In this document: positions 16,561 to 26,713 of the stretch, one piece after another
Numbering within the stretch: position 1 is the first letter of the stretch
How the letters are laid out: each line of letters opens with the position of its first letter
Origin: Candidatus Bathyarchaeota archaeon
GTDB lineage: Archaea; Thermoproteota; Bathyarchaeia; Bathyarchaeales; DTEX01
Assembly (NCBI GenBank): GCA_018396655.1
Contig: JAGTQF010000008.1
Coordinates: 1 to 50,210, forward strand
Length of the DNA stretch: 50,210 nucleotides
Direction of reading: 5' to 3'
The notes under the pieces: generated by a model
What the model saw: the letters and a program-made list of their open reading frames with translations, nothing else
What the model was told of the DNA's origin: nothing
Database searches by the model: none
Position numbers and translations under genes: made by a program

Positions 16561-19548
16561 TCATTTAAACACTAAGATTTTGACGCTCTTCACCCCAAAT
16601 GGTCTCAGCATATACTCATCAGTCCAGTTGGCCATGTCCCTAAATGTCTCCGGCCTTATAGATAGTGGTTCTCCCCCCTTATAATGGAGTGGACCTAAAG
16701 CATTTCTCAAGCTTCCAACCAATAGAATTTTTATCTCGTTCTCTCCCGACCTCAGGAGGCTTGTAACGTCAACATCGTATGGTGGTAGTATAGCTTTTCC
16801 AGCCTCCTTACCGTTAACGTAGATTATAGCTAGCGAGGAGCTAGGCTCTTCAAGCCTAATGGTGGCTCTAGCTTTTTCCGGCAAATCCAGATTGATGTGC
16901 TTAGCTAGCTCTATCTCTCCAGCATAGAATGGGTAGCCCACCTTGCATAGGTCTCCGAGGCTCGCATAGAGTGGCTCCTCAATTATCTTCGATGTGCCTT
17001 TCTCGCCAACCTTAACCCCAAAGTCGCCCAATAAATAAATGTTTTCCAGTTCAGGCTCCGAGCCAACCACTCCCTCAAACTCTATAATGTTTAGACCCTT
17101 CCCGACTAAGCCTGAAATATCTATCATTGGGAAGTTCCAGTCGAGCCAGTATCCACTTGATTTGGGCTCAATGTTAACTCCATTTACGTAAATTTTAAAG
17201 CGCTCTGGTCTTTCAATGACTAAGTATATACTTCTACCTTTAAGCTCAATCTCCGACTCAAACTCAAACCTCAACGAAAACCTCGTTCCTAAACCGCTCT
17301 GCACCAGAGAGTCGTGCACCATGTAAACTGGCATATTATCGCTCCAAGCCCCTCTAATGCGATACCTGCAATAATCCAAGACAAGTATGTTTGGATTTAG
17401 CCTCCTAATCCTCCATAATCCTTCCAAGGGAATCTCACAAATCTTAGCCCGCTCTTCGCTGAAAGTCTCCTTTCCAATTTTATCAGCTTTTAGAACGAAG
17501 AGCGCTGAGCCAATAGGCTCTAGCCTTGTGCACCAAAAGGTCTTTCCGCAGCTAAACTCTGATGGGTATGTTTTTATCTCCCCGCTTATTGCGTCCCAAG
17601 TCTCAACTTTAAATGAGCCATCCACGGACAGTCTCAAATTGTGAGAGTTTTCGCGGCTTGTATTAGCTAAGAAGAGTATGAGCGCTCCGCTCTCGTCATC
17701 CCGTCTCAAATGATATAATATGTCTCCCTCCTCATCCCCTTCTAATATAAGCGGTTTTGGAATGTCTTCAAGGGCTTTGATTATTGACATCTTCTCAATC
17801 CCATCAATAATAGTCGCCCTCTTCAGCAACTCTTTAATAGATTCTTCAGGCTTCCCTTCAATCAAGAATGGTGTTGGCGACACAGCTATTAATTTGCCAC
17901 CCGACTCTACAAATTTATGCAGTAGCTGAACAGTGCTACTCGCTAAAGTTATGCTTGGCGGTATTATGACAGCATCATAAGACATCTTGCCAACAAGAAG
18001 TTTTCCACAGCTGACATCGCCATATTTCGCCATTAAAATTTCGTCTCCCAAGTCGAAGTCCATATGCGCTGAGAGGAGCGTTCTAAGTAGCGCCGTAAGA
18101 TTTTCATCGAGCTCTCTCACCTTGGATGTGTTTAGATGCGTAAAGACCGCCCATGCGCTGCCGATTGGATGTATGACCAAAATGTTAACTACTCGCTTGC
18201 CTCGAGAGAGCATGTAGCTTAGTCTGGCAAAATAGTCCTCTATAATCCTATTATATTTCCACCATGGCTGGCTCCAATGAAAATTAAGTCCATAATCTCT
18301 CTTTCTCCTACCGCGCATCGAGTATGGGACGAGATGGTGGTTTAGAAGGTTGATGCCCATAGCGTATAGCCAATCCCCAATCCACTTCCTATCAGCAAAA
18401 GAGGGGTAATTTCCAGTGCAACCATAAGCTTCGCATAGAACCCTCTCCTTCCCGAGCTGATTAGCTACGCTTGAAACCTGCTTGGCGGTTAGTAGGCTAC
18501 CCCAAATATGCATACCTAAATGGTCTATTCCAGGAACATGCTGATATTCATAGTGTGGCATAACCATGCCAACATGCGTTAGCTGGCTGAGAAGGGTGTC
18601 CTCGGCTAAATAGTGGCCAGTAAACTTCAATCTGTGCCTATCACACCAATCATATATTTGCTTTGAGAACGCCTCTAGAAACATAATGCTCACTGTTCTC
18701 CAGAAGTCATATCTAGTCTTCATGTAATTTCCAATATCAAAAAAGAGCTCAGGCAACCTATCCACAATATTATAGCCATTCATCTCCTTAAAGCGCTCAA
18801 CAAGTCCATCGGTCCATGGTAGAGCGAGCGAAGGAAACCTTGGCCCTCTAGGCGGAATTGTCCTTTGAGGCAAGACGAACCTAGGTCTACTACTTGAGAT
18901 ATTTGGTTCATCAGTAAATACACCTGGTATACATTTTCCAATCTCATCCTTAAAGCGGCTTATATAGGGCGCGTAAGCTACTTCAAGGAACTTTTCAACA
19001 ACCACCGGATTAAGCAGGTCAACGTAGCTTAAACCACTAAACCACGTCTCACCAGGCGGAGCAACATAAGTTATGAATGACAGATAGATGTAATTGCCGC
19101 CCTCCTCACCAGGCTTCGCAATCTCATACTCGCAGGGAATCCCATTAGTATCAATTTTACACTTAAAGTTCGCTATGATTTCCTCACCGCCATAAGCCCT
19201 CTCACCCATAATCATCACTAAAGCTTTAGCCCTATACTTCGGACTTAAAGCCGGAACAATTCCACCGGCGAACCCGGATGGCCACCAAAGCTCATCATAT
19301 ATCCAGACATACATACCGCGCTTTTTAGCTTCGTCAACCGCAGCCTCAAAAGCCCTAAACCACTCCTCACCGAGGAATGGTGTAACTAACCCCTCCCTTG
19401 CGTGGAAGAAGACCCCTCCGTATCCACCCTCCTCCAAAAGAATGATTTGACGTGCCACCTCCTTTGGGTCAAGCTGGTCATTTATTGACCAGAATGGCAC
19501 GCCCCTAAATTCTGGCTTAGGGTTCCTAAACTCCTCCTCAATCAACAT
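16561..19548 (-). CDS. large glycoside hydrolase, GH106/alpha-L-rhamnosidase-like
   Basis: FRNPKPEFRGVPFWSINDQLDPKEVARQIILLEEGGYGGVFFHAREGLVTPFLGEEWF, YDELWWPSGFAGG; C-terminal galactose-binding-like regions. Confidence 0.72.
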   Translation of the reverse strand: MLIEEEFRNPKPEFRGVPFWSINDQLDPKEVARQIILLEEGGYGGVFFHAREGLVTPFLGEEWFRAFEAAVDEAKKRGMYVWIYDELWWPSGFAGGIVPALSPKYRAKALVMIMGERAYGGEEIIANFKCKIDTNGIPCEYEIAKPGEEGGNYIYLSFITYVAPPGETWFSGLSYVDLLNPVVVEKFLEVAYAPYISRFKDEIGKCIPGVFTDEPNISSSRPRFVLPQRTIPPRGPRFPSLALPWTDGLVERFKEMNGYNIVDRLPELFFDIGNYMKTRYDFWRTVSIMFLEAFSKQIYDWCDRHRLKFTGHYLAEDTLLSQLTHVGMVMPHYEYQHVPGIDHLGMHIWGSLLTAKQVSSVANQLGKERVLCEAYGCTGNYPSFADRKWIGDWLYAMGINLLNHHLVPYSMRGRRKRDYGLNFHWSQPWWKYNRIIEDYFARLSYMLSRGKRVVNILVIHPIGSAWAVFTHLNTSKVRELDENLTALLRTLLSAHMDFDLGDEILMAKYGDVSCGKLLVGKMSYDAVIIPPSITLASSTVQLLHKFVESGGKLIAVSPTPFLIEGKPEESIKELLKRATIIDGIEKMSIIKALEDIPKPLILEGDEEGDILYHLRRDDESGALILFLANTSRENSHNLRLSVDGSFKVETWDAISGEIKTYPSEFSCGKTFWCTRLEPIGSALFVLKADKIGKETFSEERAKICEIPLEGLWRIRRLNPNILVLDYCRYRIRGAWSDNMPVYMVHDSLVQSGLGTRFSLRFEFESEIELKGRSIYLVIERPERFKIYVNGVNIEPKSSGYWLDWNFPMIDISGLVGKGLNIIEFEGVVGSEPELENIYLLGDFGVKVGEKGTSKIIEEPLYASLGDLCKVGYPFYAGEIELAKHINLDLPEKARATIRLEEPSSSLAIIYVNGKEAGKAILPPYDVDVTSLLRSGENEIKILLVGSLRNALGPLHYKGGEPLSIRPETFRDMANWTDEYMLRPFGVKSVKILVFK

Positions 19549-19680
19549 ACCAATCCCTCAACCAGCAATATGATACTAAACCTCTCAGTTTAAAACATTT
19601 ATTATTGAGCTGGCTCGCTTATTAAGGCTGGAGTAGATATTTGTATTGGAGCATGAAGGAGTGTAAGGTGGCTGAAACCA

Positions 19681-21753
19681 TTGAAAAATCTCACCCGCCC
19701 AAAATTTATAGCCCTTTTAATTCTCCTATTATGCTCTTCCATGGAGGCCTTTTCTAAGGCTCAACCAGCAGCACAAATTCTCGACTTTAATGTTGTCAGA
19801 ATTGCTCCCTTAACGATTAGGGTAATATTTGTGGGCCCATACTTTGAGCCGAAGATAATTGATGCGGCGGCTCTTGAGAGTCTACTGCCAAAAGAAAAGA
19901 ATGGCAGAATTCTCATGGATGAGAATACAACCGGTGTTATGTATAAATTTGATTACGAGTTCATTTTCGCACCTTCATCCTTCAGAACAAAACTCCTAAA
20001 ATTTCTCACAAGTATTGAGGAGAGGATTGAAATAGAGAACCCATGGTTCTATACTTTTGAAGCCGGGGAAGAGTGGTTTGTAACAAAGCCAACTAAGGTT
20101 ACAGCGGCAATTTATGACGCTAGAAAAGTGGAGGAGTGGTTGATGGAGAACATAAGTGAACTCGGCGGACAGCCAGAAAACGGATATACCATAATAATAG
20201 CCGACTTAAGAGACTTGCCATCAGCAACATATAATGAAATCTCGGCGTTTTTAAAGGCGAGAACCTTCGGAATTACTCCACCTCAAGTTAAAGCTCACTA
20301 TTATAAAGTGAATTATGTAGATTTTGATAGGGGTTATAGGCTGAGATATAGAGAGTTTGCCATTGGATGGGGAGGCTCATCTAGATTCTGGTTTATCGAT
20401 TTAAGCGCCGGCCCAACTTTTGTTTCAATGTGGTATGACCTTCCAATACAGGTTGTCATGGAGGACCAATCCATTAATCCCTTCACCAGTAATGGTGCAA
20501 TGTGGCTTACAGAGTATCTAGCCGACTACATATGGGAGTTCATCTATAATTTGGCAGCTCCAGACTTCGTTTACGACCCTCCCTGGAGCATGAGGTTTAC
20601 GATTAAAATATCAGTTATCGACTGTAGGAGCGAAATCGAGAGGGCTGCTGTTCCAATAGAGGGGACGGTAAACTCTACGCTAATAGAGGAGGCTATAAGG
20701 GAGCTTCTACCATTATCGGAGGTCGATGTGGAAGTTGCCTTCCTAAATATATCCGGACTCCCGGAGCTTAATGCGCTCATCCAAAAATATTCGGGGGTTC
20801 TTAAGTCTTGGATACATGAGTATCTCTTTCTCTCTCCAACAAATCTGCCCTATGTCGACGCGCAACCAATATATGAATATATCAAAGGTAATCTCAACTT
20901 ATTTACGCCTAGAATCGTTAGGAATGAGAGTGAATATGTAATACCCATCGTGGCATTTGCATTCAGCCAAGACAAGCACTTCATGTTTAAGTATAAGTGG
21001 CTGATTGCAGGAGTTAATCCCGAGACGAGAATGATTTGGGGCTTCTCCTTCAGAGAGTTTGCCTTAATAGGATTAAGCCACAGGGACTTCCTTTATGGAG
21101 ATTATGTAGAGCCAAAGCAGGAGGGTAAGGGCTTCGGCTTCAGCCAAGCAATCATTCATGAGATTGGACATATGCTTGGCCTATCCCACCCGCATACATA
21201 TGGCGATTTAGGGGACTTTGTATGTTCCGCTATGAGCTACTTTTCATATGAGTATGGATTCAGCGTATTTGATAAAGACGCTTTGGCTAGGATGCATGCT
21301 GATAAACTCCTTATAAAGGCGTATAAGGAGGTATCTAAGGCTAAGAGCGAATTGTCTCTGAAACTTGACCCTGAAGGGGTTAGCGCCATAGAGAACTTAA
21401 TAATAAATGAATTTAATGGTCTACTTGCCAAAATAGATGATGAATATTCTAGAATGAATTATGTGGAGGCATGGAGGATGGCATTAAATGCGTATGATAT
21501 GGCACGCAAGATACTCGAGAAGACAGAGTCTCTACCATCAATACCCAGAGAAATTCTGAGGGAGCTGGAGGAGAAAGATTTAGAGATTAAACTTTTAAAC
21601 GAGAGATGCCTAGAATTAGAGGCTAAATATGAGACCCTTTTAAGCGAACTATCCCTCTCTAGAGGCTTAATCATCGCTCTCTCAATTATAGTGGTTTCCC
21701 TTACAATTGTAACTCTTCTTCTTAGGAGAAGAGCTGCCCCCATGCCGAAATAA
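19681..21753 (+). CDS. secreted, membrane-anchored metzincin-type zinc metalloprotease
   Basis: N-terminal signal-like FIALLILLLCSSMEAFSKAQ; HEIGHMLGLSHPH zinc motif; Met-turn-like CSAMSYFSY; C-terminal TM LIIALSIIVVSLTIVTLLLRRR. Confidence 0.72.
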   Translation: MKNLTRPKFIALLILLLCSSMEAFSKAQPAAQILDFNVVRIAPLTIRVIFVGPYFEPKIIDAAALESLLPKEKNGRILMDENTTGVMYKFDYEFIFAPSSFRTKLLKFLTSIEERIEIENPWFYTFEAGEEWFVTKPTKVTAAIYDARKVEEWLMENISELGGQPENGYTIIIADLRDLPSATYNEISAFLKARTFGITPPQVKAHYYKVNYVDFDRGYRLRYREFAIGWGGSSRFWFIDLSAGPTFVSMWYDLPIQVVMEDQSINPFTSNGAMWLTEYLADYIWEFIYNLAAPDFVYDPPWSMRFTIKISVIDCRSEIERAAVPIEGTVNSTLIEEAIRELLPLSEVDVEVAFLNISGLPELNALIQKYSGVLKSWIHEYLFLSPTNLPYVDAQPIYEYIKGNLNLFTPRIVRNESEYVIPIVAFAFSQDKHFMFKYKWLIAGVNPETRMIWGFSFREFALIGLSHRDFLYGDYVEPKQEGKGFGFSQAIIHEIGHMLGLSHPHTYGDLGDFVCSAMSYFSYEYGFSVFDKDALARMHADKLLIKAYKEVSKAKSELSLKLDPEGVSAIENLIINEFNGLLAKIDDEYSRMNYVEAWRMALNAYDMARKILEKTESLPSIPREILRELEEKDLEIKLLNERCLELEAKYETLLSELSLSRGLIIALSIIVVSLTIVTLLLRRRAAPMPK

Positions 21754-21806
21754 ATGCTGCTAATGCTCGAAAAATTCGGGTTAAAACGATAGGCTAGAGC
21801 CTACCC

Positions 21807-22388
21807 TTATCTTGGCTTACATATAATCTCCCTAATTTTTCTCCGCTCTTCCTTCCTGCCGAAAATAGTCTCCAACTCAAGGAAGCTCTTACTCCTCATG
21901 GCCTCAACCACTATGGCGGTATCCATCCCACCACCCTTATCGTAACCAAGTCTCCCAGTTCCCCCAATAGCGATAACCTCCTCACCTGGCTTAATGAACC
22001 CAGCTTCAGTCGCCACTAACGTGACCTCAACGCAAACCTTAAGCCCCTCACAGAACCTACGTAGTGTGTTTTGCACAGCCTCCGGAAACTCATATTTAAC
22101 ATCCGAGGCGTAACAGAAATTGTGCCCCATCTGCTCCAGCTTACGCCGTAAATCCTCCGGAAAACCAGGAAAGGGCGAACCCGGCGGGCCCTTTAGACTA
22201 ACGATGGTCAGCTTAATATTTGTATCCTTGAATATTTCCAGTGCTCTCTCAGCTGAGAAGCCTGTGGTCGAAGCCAAGATAACGTTCTTTATTCCTCTCT
22301 CAATAGCCCTCTCCTTAGCCAATTCAAGCGTAGCGTCAGTATTATGTCTCCCACCACTTTCGAAGTAAACTATCTTTTCCGATATCAT
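21807..22388 (-). CDS. pyruvate kinase alpha/beta (C-terminal) domain-like protein
   Basis: ERAIERGIKNVILASTTGFSAERALEIF...VTLVATEAGFIKPGEEVIAIGGTGRLGYDKGGGMDTAIVVEAM. Confidence 0.7.
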   Translation of the reverse strand: MISEKIVYFESGGRHNTDATLELAKERAIERGIKNVILASTTGFSAERALEIFKDTNIKLTIVSLKGPPGSPFPGFPEDLRRKLEQMGHNFCYASDVKYEFPEAVQNTLRRFCEGLKVCVEVTLVATEAGFIKPGEEVIAIGGTGRLGYDKGGGMDTAIVVEAMRSKSFLELETIFGRKEERRKIREIICKPR

Positions 22389-22455
22389 TGTCGGGTTCTC
22401 CCCATTCTACATAGTCGAATTTATATTTGCTTTAAGTATTTAAAATATGGTGATT

Positions 22456-22875
22456 TTAGGTGCTCTTTATCCAGTATGAACCCTTTTCAGTAACCTCTCT
22501 CTTCCATATTGGAACTTCATGCTTCAGTCTCTCAATTAATTCTATTAGGGATTTAAAGCCCTCCTCCCTATGCCTTGATGCTACTAGCGCATAAACCGTG
22601 TCCTCACCCACATGTGCTGGGCCAATCTTGTGCTCGACTATGGCATCAATTATCCCATACTTATCCTTTAAATCCGAGATTATCTTCTCCAGGGTTTTCT
22701 CGACAACCCCCTCATAGGCTTCGTATTCAAGTCTTAAAACCCTCTCGCCATCCCTACCTAAACCTCTGACTGAACCAACGAAGATTATTATGGCACCTAT
22801 ATCGGTAGATGTCTCCTTAATCTCATTCAGCAAACTGTTTAGGTCATCAAGCTTATCGGAAATCTTAACTTTCAT
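22456..22875 (-). CDS. moaE: molybdopterin synthase catalytic subunit (MoaE)
   Basis: GAIIIFVGSVRGLGRDGERVLRLEYEAYEG, HKIGPAHVGEDTVYALVASRHREEGFKSLIELIERLKHEVPIWKRE. Confidence 0.92.
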   Translation of the reverse strand: MKVKISDKLDDLNSLLNEIKETSTDIGAIIIFVGSVRGLGRDGERVLRLEYEAYEGVVEKTLEKIISDLKDKYGIIDAIVEHKIGPAHVGEDTVYALVASRHREEGFKSLIELIERLKHEVPIWKREVTEKGSYWIKST

Positions 22876-23195
22876 TTAGCATTGCCGCCTCCAACCGGTG
22901 GAAGAATGGCTATCTCATCTCCATCCTTAAGCCTATAATTTAGCTCCGTGCTCTTGCCGCTAACAAGTATGAAATGGTTCTTTAAGATTGGCATTCCATC
23001 TTTATTGATGGCAACCTCGCCCCTAACCGTTGCGAAAACCGTTTCCCTCCACTTATCGGCAACCCCAGCGTGTCTATCAGGTATATACTTTAGAAGGAGC
23101 TCGGCTATAGTAGCATCTTCAACGTCATACTCTTCCTCCCTAATGCCCAAAATGTCATGCAGTTCACCAAAATACTTAACCCTGACCTTAACCAT
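22872..23195 (-). CDS. moaD: MoaD/ThiS-family ubiquitin-like protein
   Basis: YRLKDGDEIAILPPVGGG near C-terminus; overlaps moaE. Confidence 0.85.
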   Translation of the reverse strand: MVKVRVKYFGELHDILGIREEEYDVEDATIAELLLKYIPDRHAGVADKWRETVFATVRGEVAINKDGMPILKNHFILVSGKSTELNYRLKDGDEIAILPPVGGGNAK

Positions 23196-23344
23196 TCGAC
23201 AAATCCTCCTTTGGGGATGGTTCTCAACGCGCTTAGCTTTAAAAGTGATGCGGTGGATTTAATCTTTTCCTTTAGAGCGAAAATGTAGGTGGATTATGAA
23301 GGTAAGTTTATTACATTCAATATTATCCATTCATGTGATTAAGG

Positions 23345-24691
23345 TTGCTTGAGAGCGATAAAACTGCATGTATGGAGCGGTTGAGCGAACTTAGAGTCCC
23401 TAATCTAGGGAAGAGTATATATATTGAGAGTTATGGTTGCGCCGCTAATAAGGCTGACCTTGAGATAATGCTCGCCCAAATATTAGATTCTGGCTATAGG
23501 GTTTCTGAAAGCCCCGAGGCTGCCAATATAATTCTGCTGAATACTTGTGGTGTGAAGAAGCCAACTGAAGACCGGATGATAGAGAGGCTTCGGAGACTTA
23601 GCGAGCTTAATAAGCCGCTTATAATTGCAGGCTGCTTACCAAAAATAAACTTCAAATCAATAGTTAGCGCTGCTCCAAACTTCTCGGCTCTCTTAGACCC
23701 CTACAGCATTGACAAGATAGTTTTAGCGTTAAAGTCAGCTGAGAGTGGAGAAAAGGGAAGAATCTTTTTCTCAGATAAACCGCCCATTAAGGTTAAGTTA
23801 CCTAAGATTAGGCTTAACAGCGTTATTGAGATAATTCCGATATCTGAGGGCTGCTTAGGCGCGTGCTCGTTCTGCTGCGTTAGGTTCGCTAGAGGCACAT
23901 TGTTCTCCTACCCAATCGATTTAATTGTCGATAGGCTTAAGAAAGCGGTCTCCGAGGGTGCTAAGGAAGTATGGTTGACATCCCAGGATAATGGTGCATA
24001 TGGATTGGACATAAAGACTAATTTGGCTGAGCTTTTAAAGGAATGCTGTGGTGTTGATGGCAAATTCTTTATTCGTGTTGGAATGATGAACCCAAACCAT
24101 GCAATAAAAATTCTGCCAGAGATGATATCGGCCTATAAGGATAGGCGGGTTTTCAAGTTCTTACATATACCAGTCCAGAGCGGTGATAATATAGTTTTAC
24201 AGCTGATGAGACGCCGATATACCGTTGAAGAGTTTAAGAAGATAGTAATCTCGTTTAGGGAGGAAATCCCAGATATAACCATTGCCACAGATGTCATATG
24301 TGGTTTTCCAGGTGAAAGCAGAGATGCTTTTGAGCAAACTTTAAAGTTAATTGAGGAGGTTGAACCAGACATAACCAACATATCGAAGTTCTTTCCAAGA
24401 CCAAATACACCAGCCTCGAAAATGAAGCAGGTTGATACAAGAGAGGTTGCTGCCAGAAGTCGCATGATGACAGAGTTAGCTAGCAAAATATCGCTCAAGA
24501 GGAATGAGAGGTGGCTTGGCTGGGAGGGTGAGATATTGATTGACGAGAAGGGCTCGGGTGACTCTTGGATTGGGAGAAACTACGCCTATAAACCAATAGT
24601 TGTGAATAGCAAAAGAGACCTCTTAGGGGAATTCGTTAATGTTAGGATTGTCGAGGCTCACGTAAACTATTTGAGCGCTAAGATTATATAG
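23345..24691 (+). CDS. tRNA threonylcarbamoyladenosine methylthiotransferase (e-MtaB/CDKAL1-like radical SAM)
   Basis: YIESYGCAANKAD, ISEGCLGACSFCCVRFARG (CxxxCxxC), CGFPGE, TRAM-like C-terminus. Confidence 0.9.
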   Translation: MLESDKTACMERLSELRVPNLGKSIYIESYGCAANKADLEIMLAQILDSGYRVSESPEAANIILLNTCGVKKPTEDRMIERLRRLSELNKPLIIAGCLPKINFKSIVSAAPNFSALLDPYSIDKIVLALKSAESGEKGRIFFSDKPPIKVKLPKIRLNSVIEIIPISEGCLGACSFCCVRFARGTLFSYPIDLIVDRLKKAVSEGAKEVWLTSQDNGAYGLDIKTNLAELLKECCGVDGKFFIRVGMMNPNHAIKILPEMISAYKDRRVFKFLHIPVQSGDNIVLQLMRRRYTVEEFKKIVISFREEIPDITIATDVICGFPGESRDAFEQTLKLIEEVEPDITNISKFFPRPNTPASKMKQVDTREVAARSRMMTELASKISLKRNERWLGWEGEILIDEKGSGDSWIGRNYAYKPIVVNSKRDLLGEFVNVRIVEAHVNYLSAKII

Positions 24692-24716
24692 TTGGTGGAA
24701 AGTCTCCAGCAGCCAT

Positions 24717-25424
24717 TCAGATTTTCTCCCTAAACAGTTTGAGCATTTCTTGGGCATTATGCAGCATATTTGTATCATTATTGAAGAATATGTAGACGGC
24801 CTTAGGATTTACTTCGAGAACCCTCTTTTTTATCTCCTCCATTTCTCCACATGTGTAGTTATGAGAATACCATGCTGCTCTCCCATGCATCCTCAAGTAG
24901 ACTATGCCGTTTGTATTGAAGATTTCTAGTGGGAGGTCTGGACAGTCAACGCTCACAAGAGTTATGCCCAAATCTGAGGCCCACCTAACAACGTCATCGC
25001 TGCCAAACCACGTTATATTCCTCGGCTCTAAAGCGAACTTCTCTCCAAGATTAGCGGCATTTATAAACGTCTCTATTCTAGAAATGTAGGAGACCTTAAT
25101 TGATGGTGGGAGCTGAAAGAGATAAAAGTCGATTATATGGTTCATGGGCTTGAATATTTCCTCAAATCTCCTCCATGTGCCAAGCGCCTTCTCATTAAAC
25201 TTGAAAACATGAGTTATCAGCCTGTTGACTTTAATGGCCCACCTCAGTTTCCCGCCCTTAACGCTCCAAGACCTCACGGCGTTTGGGAAGGGGAACCTAT
25301 AGAAACTAGCATTTAATTCTACGGCGTTCAGCCCAGAATTAGTAACATACCAATCTAGACTCCCACTCTCATTCCAACTATACATCCAACCAGATGTACC
25401 AACATAAATATCCAAATAGACCAC
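24717..25424 (-). CDS. DUF72 domain-containing protein
   Basis: YVGTSGWMYSW...LNAVELNASFYRFP, YIFFNNDTNMLHNAQEM. Confidence 0.85.
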   Translation of the reverse strand: MVYLDIYVGTSGWMYSWNESGSLDWYVTNSGLNAVELNASFYRFPFPNAVRSWSVKGGKLRWAIKVNRLITHVFKFNEKALGTWRRFEEIFKPMNHIIDFYLFQLPPSIKVSYISRIETFINAANLGEKFALEPRNITWFGSDDVVRWASDLGITLVSVDCPDLPLEIFNTNGIVYLRMHGRAAWYSHNYTCGEMEEIKKRVLEVNPKAVYIFFNNDTNMLHNAQEMLKLFREKI

Positions 25425-25506
25425 TCATCCCCACAAAAATTATTCTTGGTTAAAGATAAATGTGATGAGAGAATTTAAGGATGAGCCTTTTAGCGTCTCC
25501 TTTTCC

Positions 25507-26607
25507 CTATAGCCACATATATTGCTCCATAGATTCGATAATGGCTTCTACATTTGCTGGTGGTGTGGGCGGGTGTATTTCAGCCTCAATCATTAAGCCT
25601 CCCTCCTTCATGGAGAGCTCCTCAACGATGCTTTTTATGTGGGATTTAATCTCTCCGGGCTTCCCAAAGGGGATAAGATGCTGCCTATCAACATCAACAT
25701 CTACGCATATCCTGCCTTTACATAGAGATTCTATATTATCTATGCCATTCACTCTATCCTGAACATTCAGTATGCTAGCTCCAGCTTCAATCAACTGGTC
25801 TAACACTTCAATTACATGCCCATCTGAGTGAAAGTATACGTGAACGCCCTTCCCTCTTATTCGCCCGAAGATTTTCCGGTAACTAGGATATAAGAGTTCT
25901 TTGAATGCCGCTGGGCTTATGGGCATTCTTGTTTGTGTGCCTAAATCATCACCAATGTATATTACGTCTATTGGGCCGCACTGCAGGAGCCTATCGATGA
26001 GTGCCAGAATATATTCTGTCAATCTGTCTATTAGCTCGTATATTTGTGGGGGACGCTCCATAAAATCCCTCATTAAATTTACGAATCCACGGAGATAATA
26101 GAGCCGCTGAAAAAGTAGCCCATGCATCAGCGACACCTGAACTAAACTACCCTCAGCCTTCAGCCGCTTAATATTCTCAGAGATTGTGCTCCAGGGTGTA
26201 ATTTTATCCGAACCCTCTGAGGGCAAACCCTTTTCTGGGTCTGGGAACTCATAATTCTTGAGGCTCTCCCACTTTGCGAGGGGGTGCTTAATAACCTGCC
26301 CCTGATAGCCTTCTATGTTGAAGCTCCATGTGCATCCGAACGGGTCTATAAGCGTTCGACTCACTCTGGGAACATATAGTCCTTCATCGCGCTTTTCACC
26401 CTCCTGTCTAATTATCCCATCCCAGGATGGGTGAATAACATGTGGGTGGATGAGGGGTTGACGTCTCTGGAGGGCTTTCTTAATCTTCTCCCCATATATG
26501 CGCCAGAGGGGCCATGTGATTGATACCCGACATGGTATATACTCTGGTCCTCTGAATTCAATGCTCCTCAAATAATTCTCTCTGAATGAGAGAATGGGCT
26601 TCCTCAT
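25507..26607 (-). CDS. uroporphyrinogen decarboxylase (URO-D) family protein, possible methyltransferase
   Basis: YIGDDLGTQTRMPISPAAFKELLYPSYRKIFGRIRGKGVHVYFHSDGHV, ASILNVQDRVNG. Confidence 0.78.
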   Translation of the reverse strand: MRKPILSFRENYLRSIEFRGPEYIPCRVSITWPLWRIYGEKIKKALQRRQPLIHPHVIHPSWDGIIRQEGEKRDEGLYVPRVSRTLIDPFGCTWSFNIEGYQGQVIKHPLAKWESLKNYEFPDPEKGLPSEGSDKITPWSTISENIKRLKAEGSLVQVSLMHGLLFQRLYYLRGFVNLMRDFMERPPQIYELIDRLTEYILALIDRLLQCGPIDVIYIGDDLGTQTRMPISPAAFKELLYPSYRKIFGRIRGKGVHVYFHSDGHVIEVLDQLIEAGASILNVQDRVNGIDNIESLCKGRICVDVDVDRQHLIPFGKPGEIKSHIKSIVEELSMKEGGLMIEAEIHPPTPPANVEAIIESMEQYMWL

Positions 26608-26713
26608 ACAATTGTCAATCAGCAATAATAGTCCATAAATAGTTTATCACCTAGGAAAGTCAGCACTAACTAAATTAATGGGGAATCCGCAATTATCTTG
26701 CGTGAAAGAGAAC

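Noticed and set aside
16521-16568. 15-codon ORF MEELARVIRGIRNLI* downstream of the GH106-like gene
   Set aside because: Too short, overlaps the GH gene 3' end on the opposite strand, no independent evidence.
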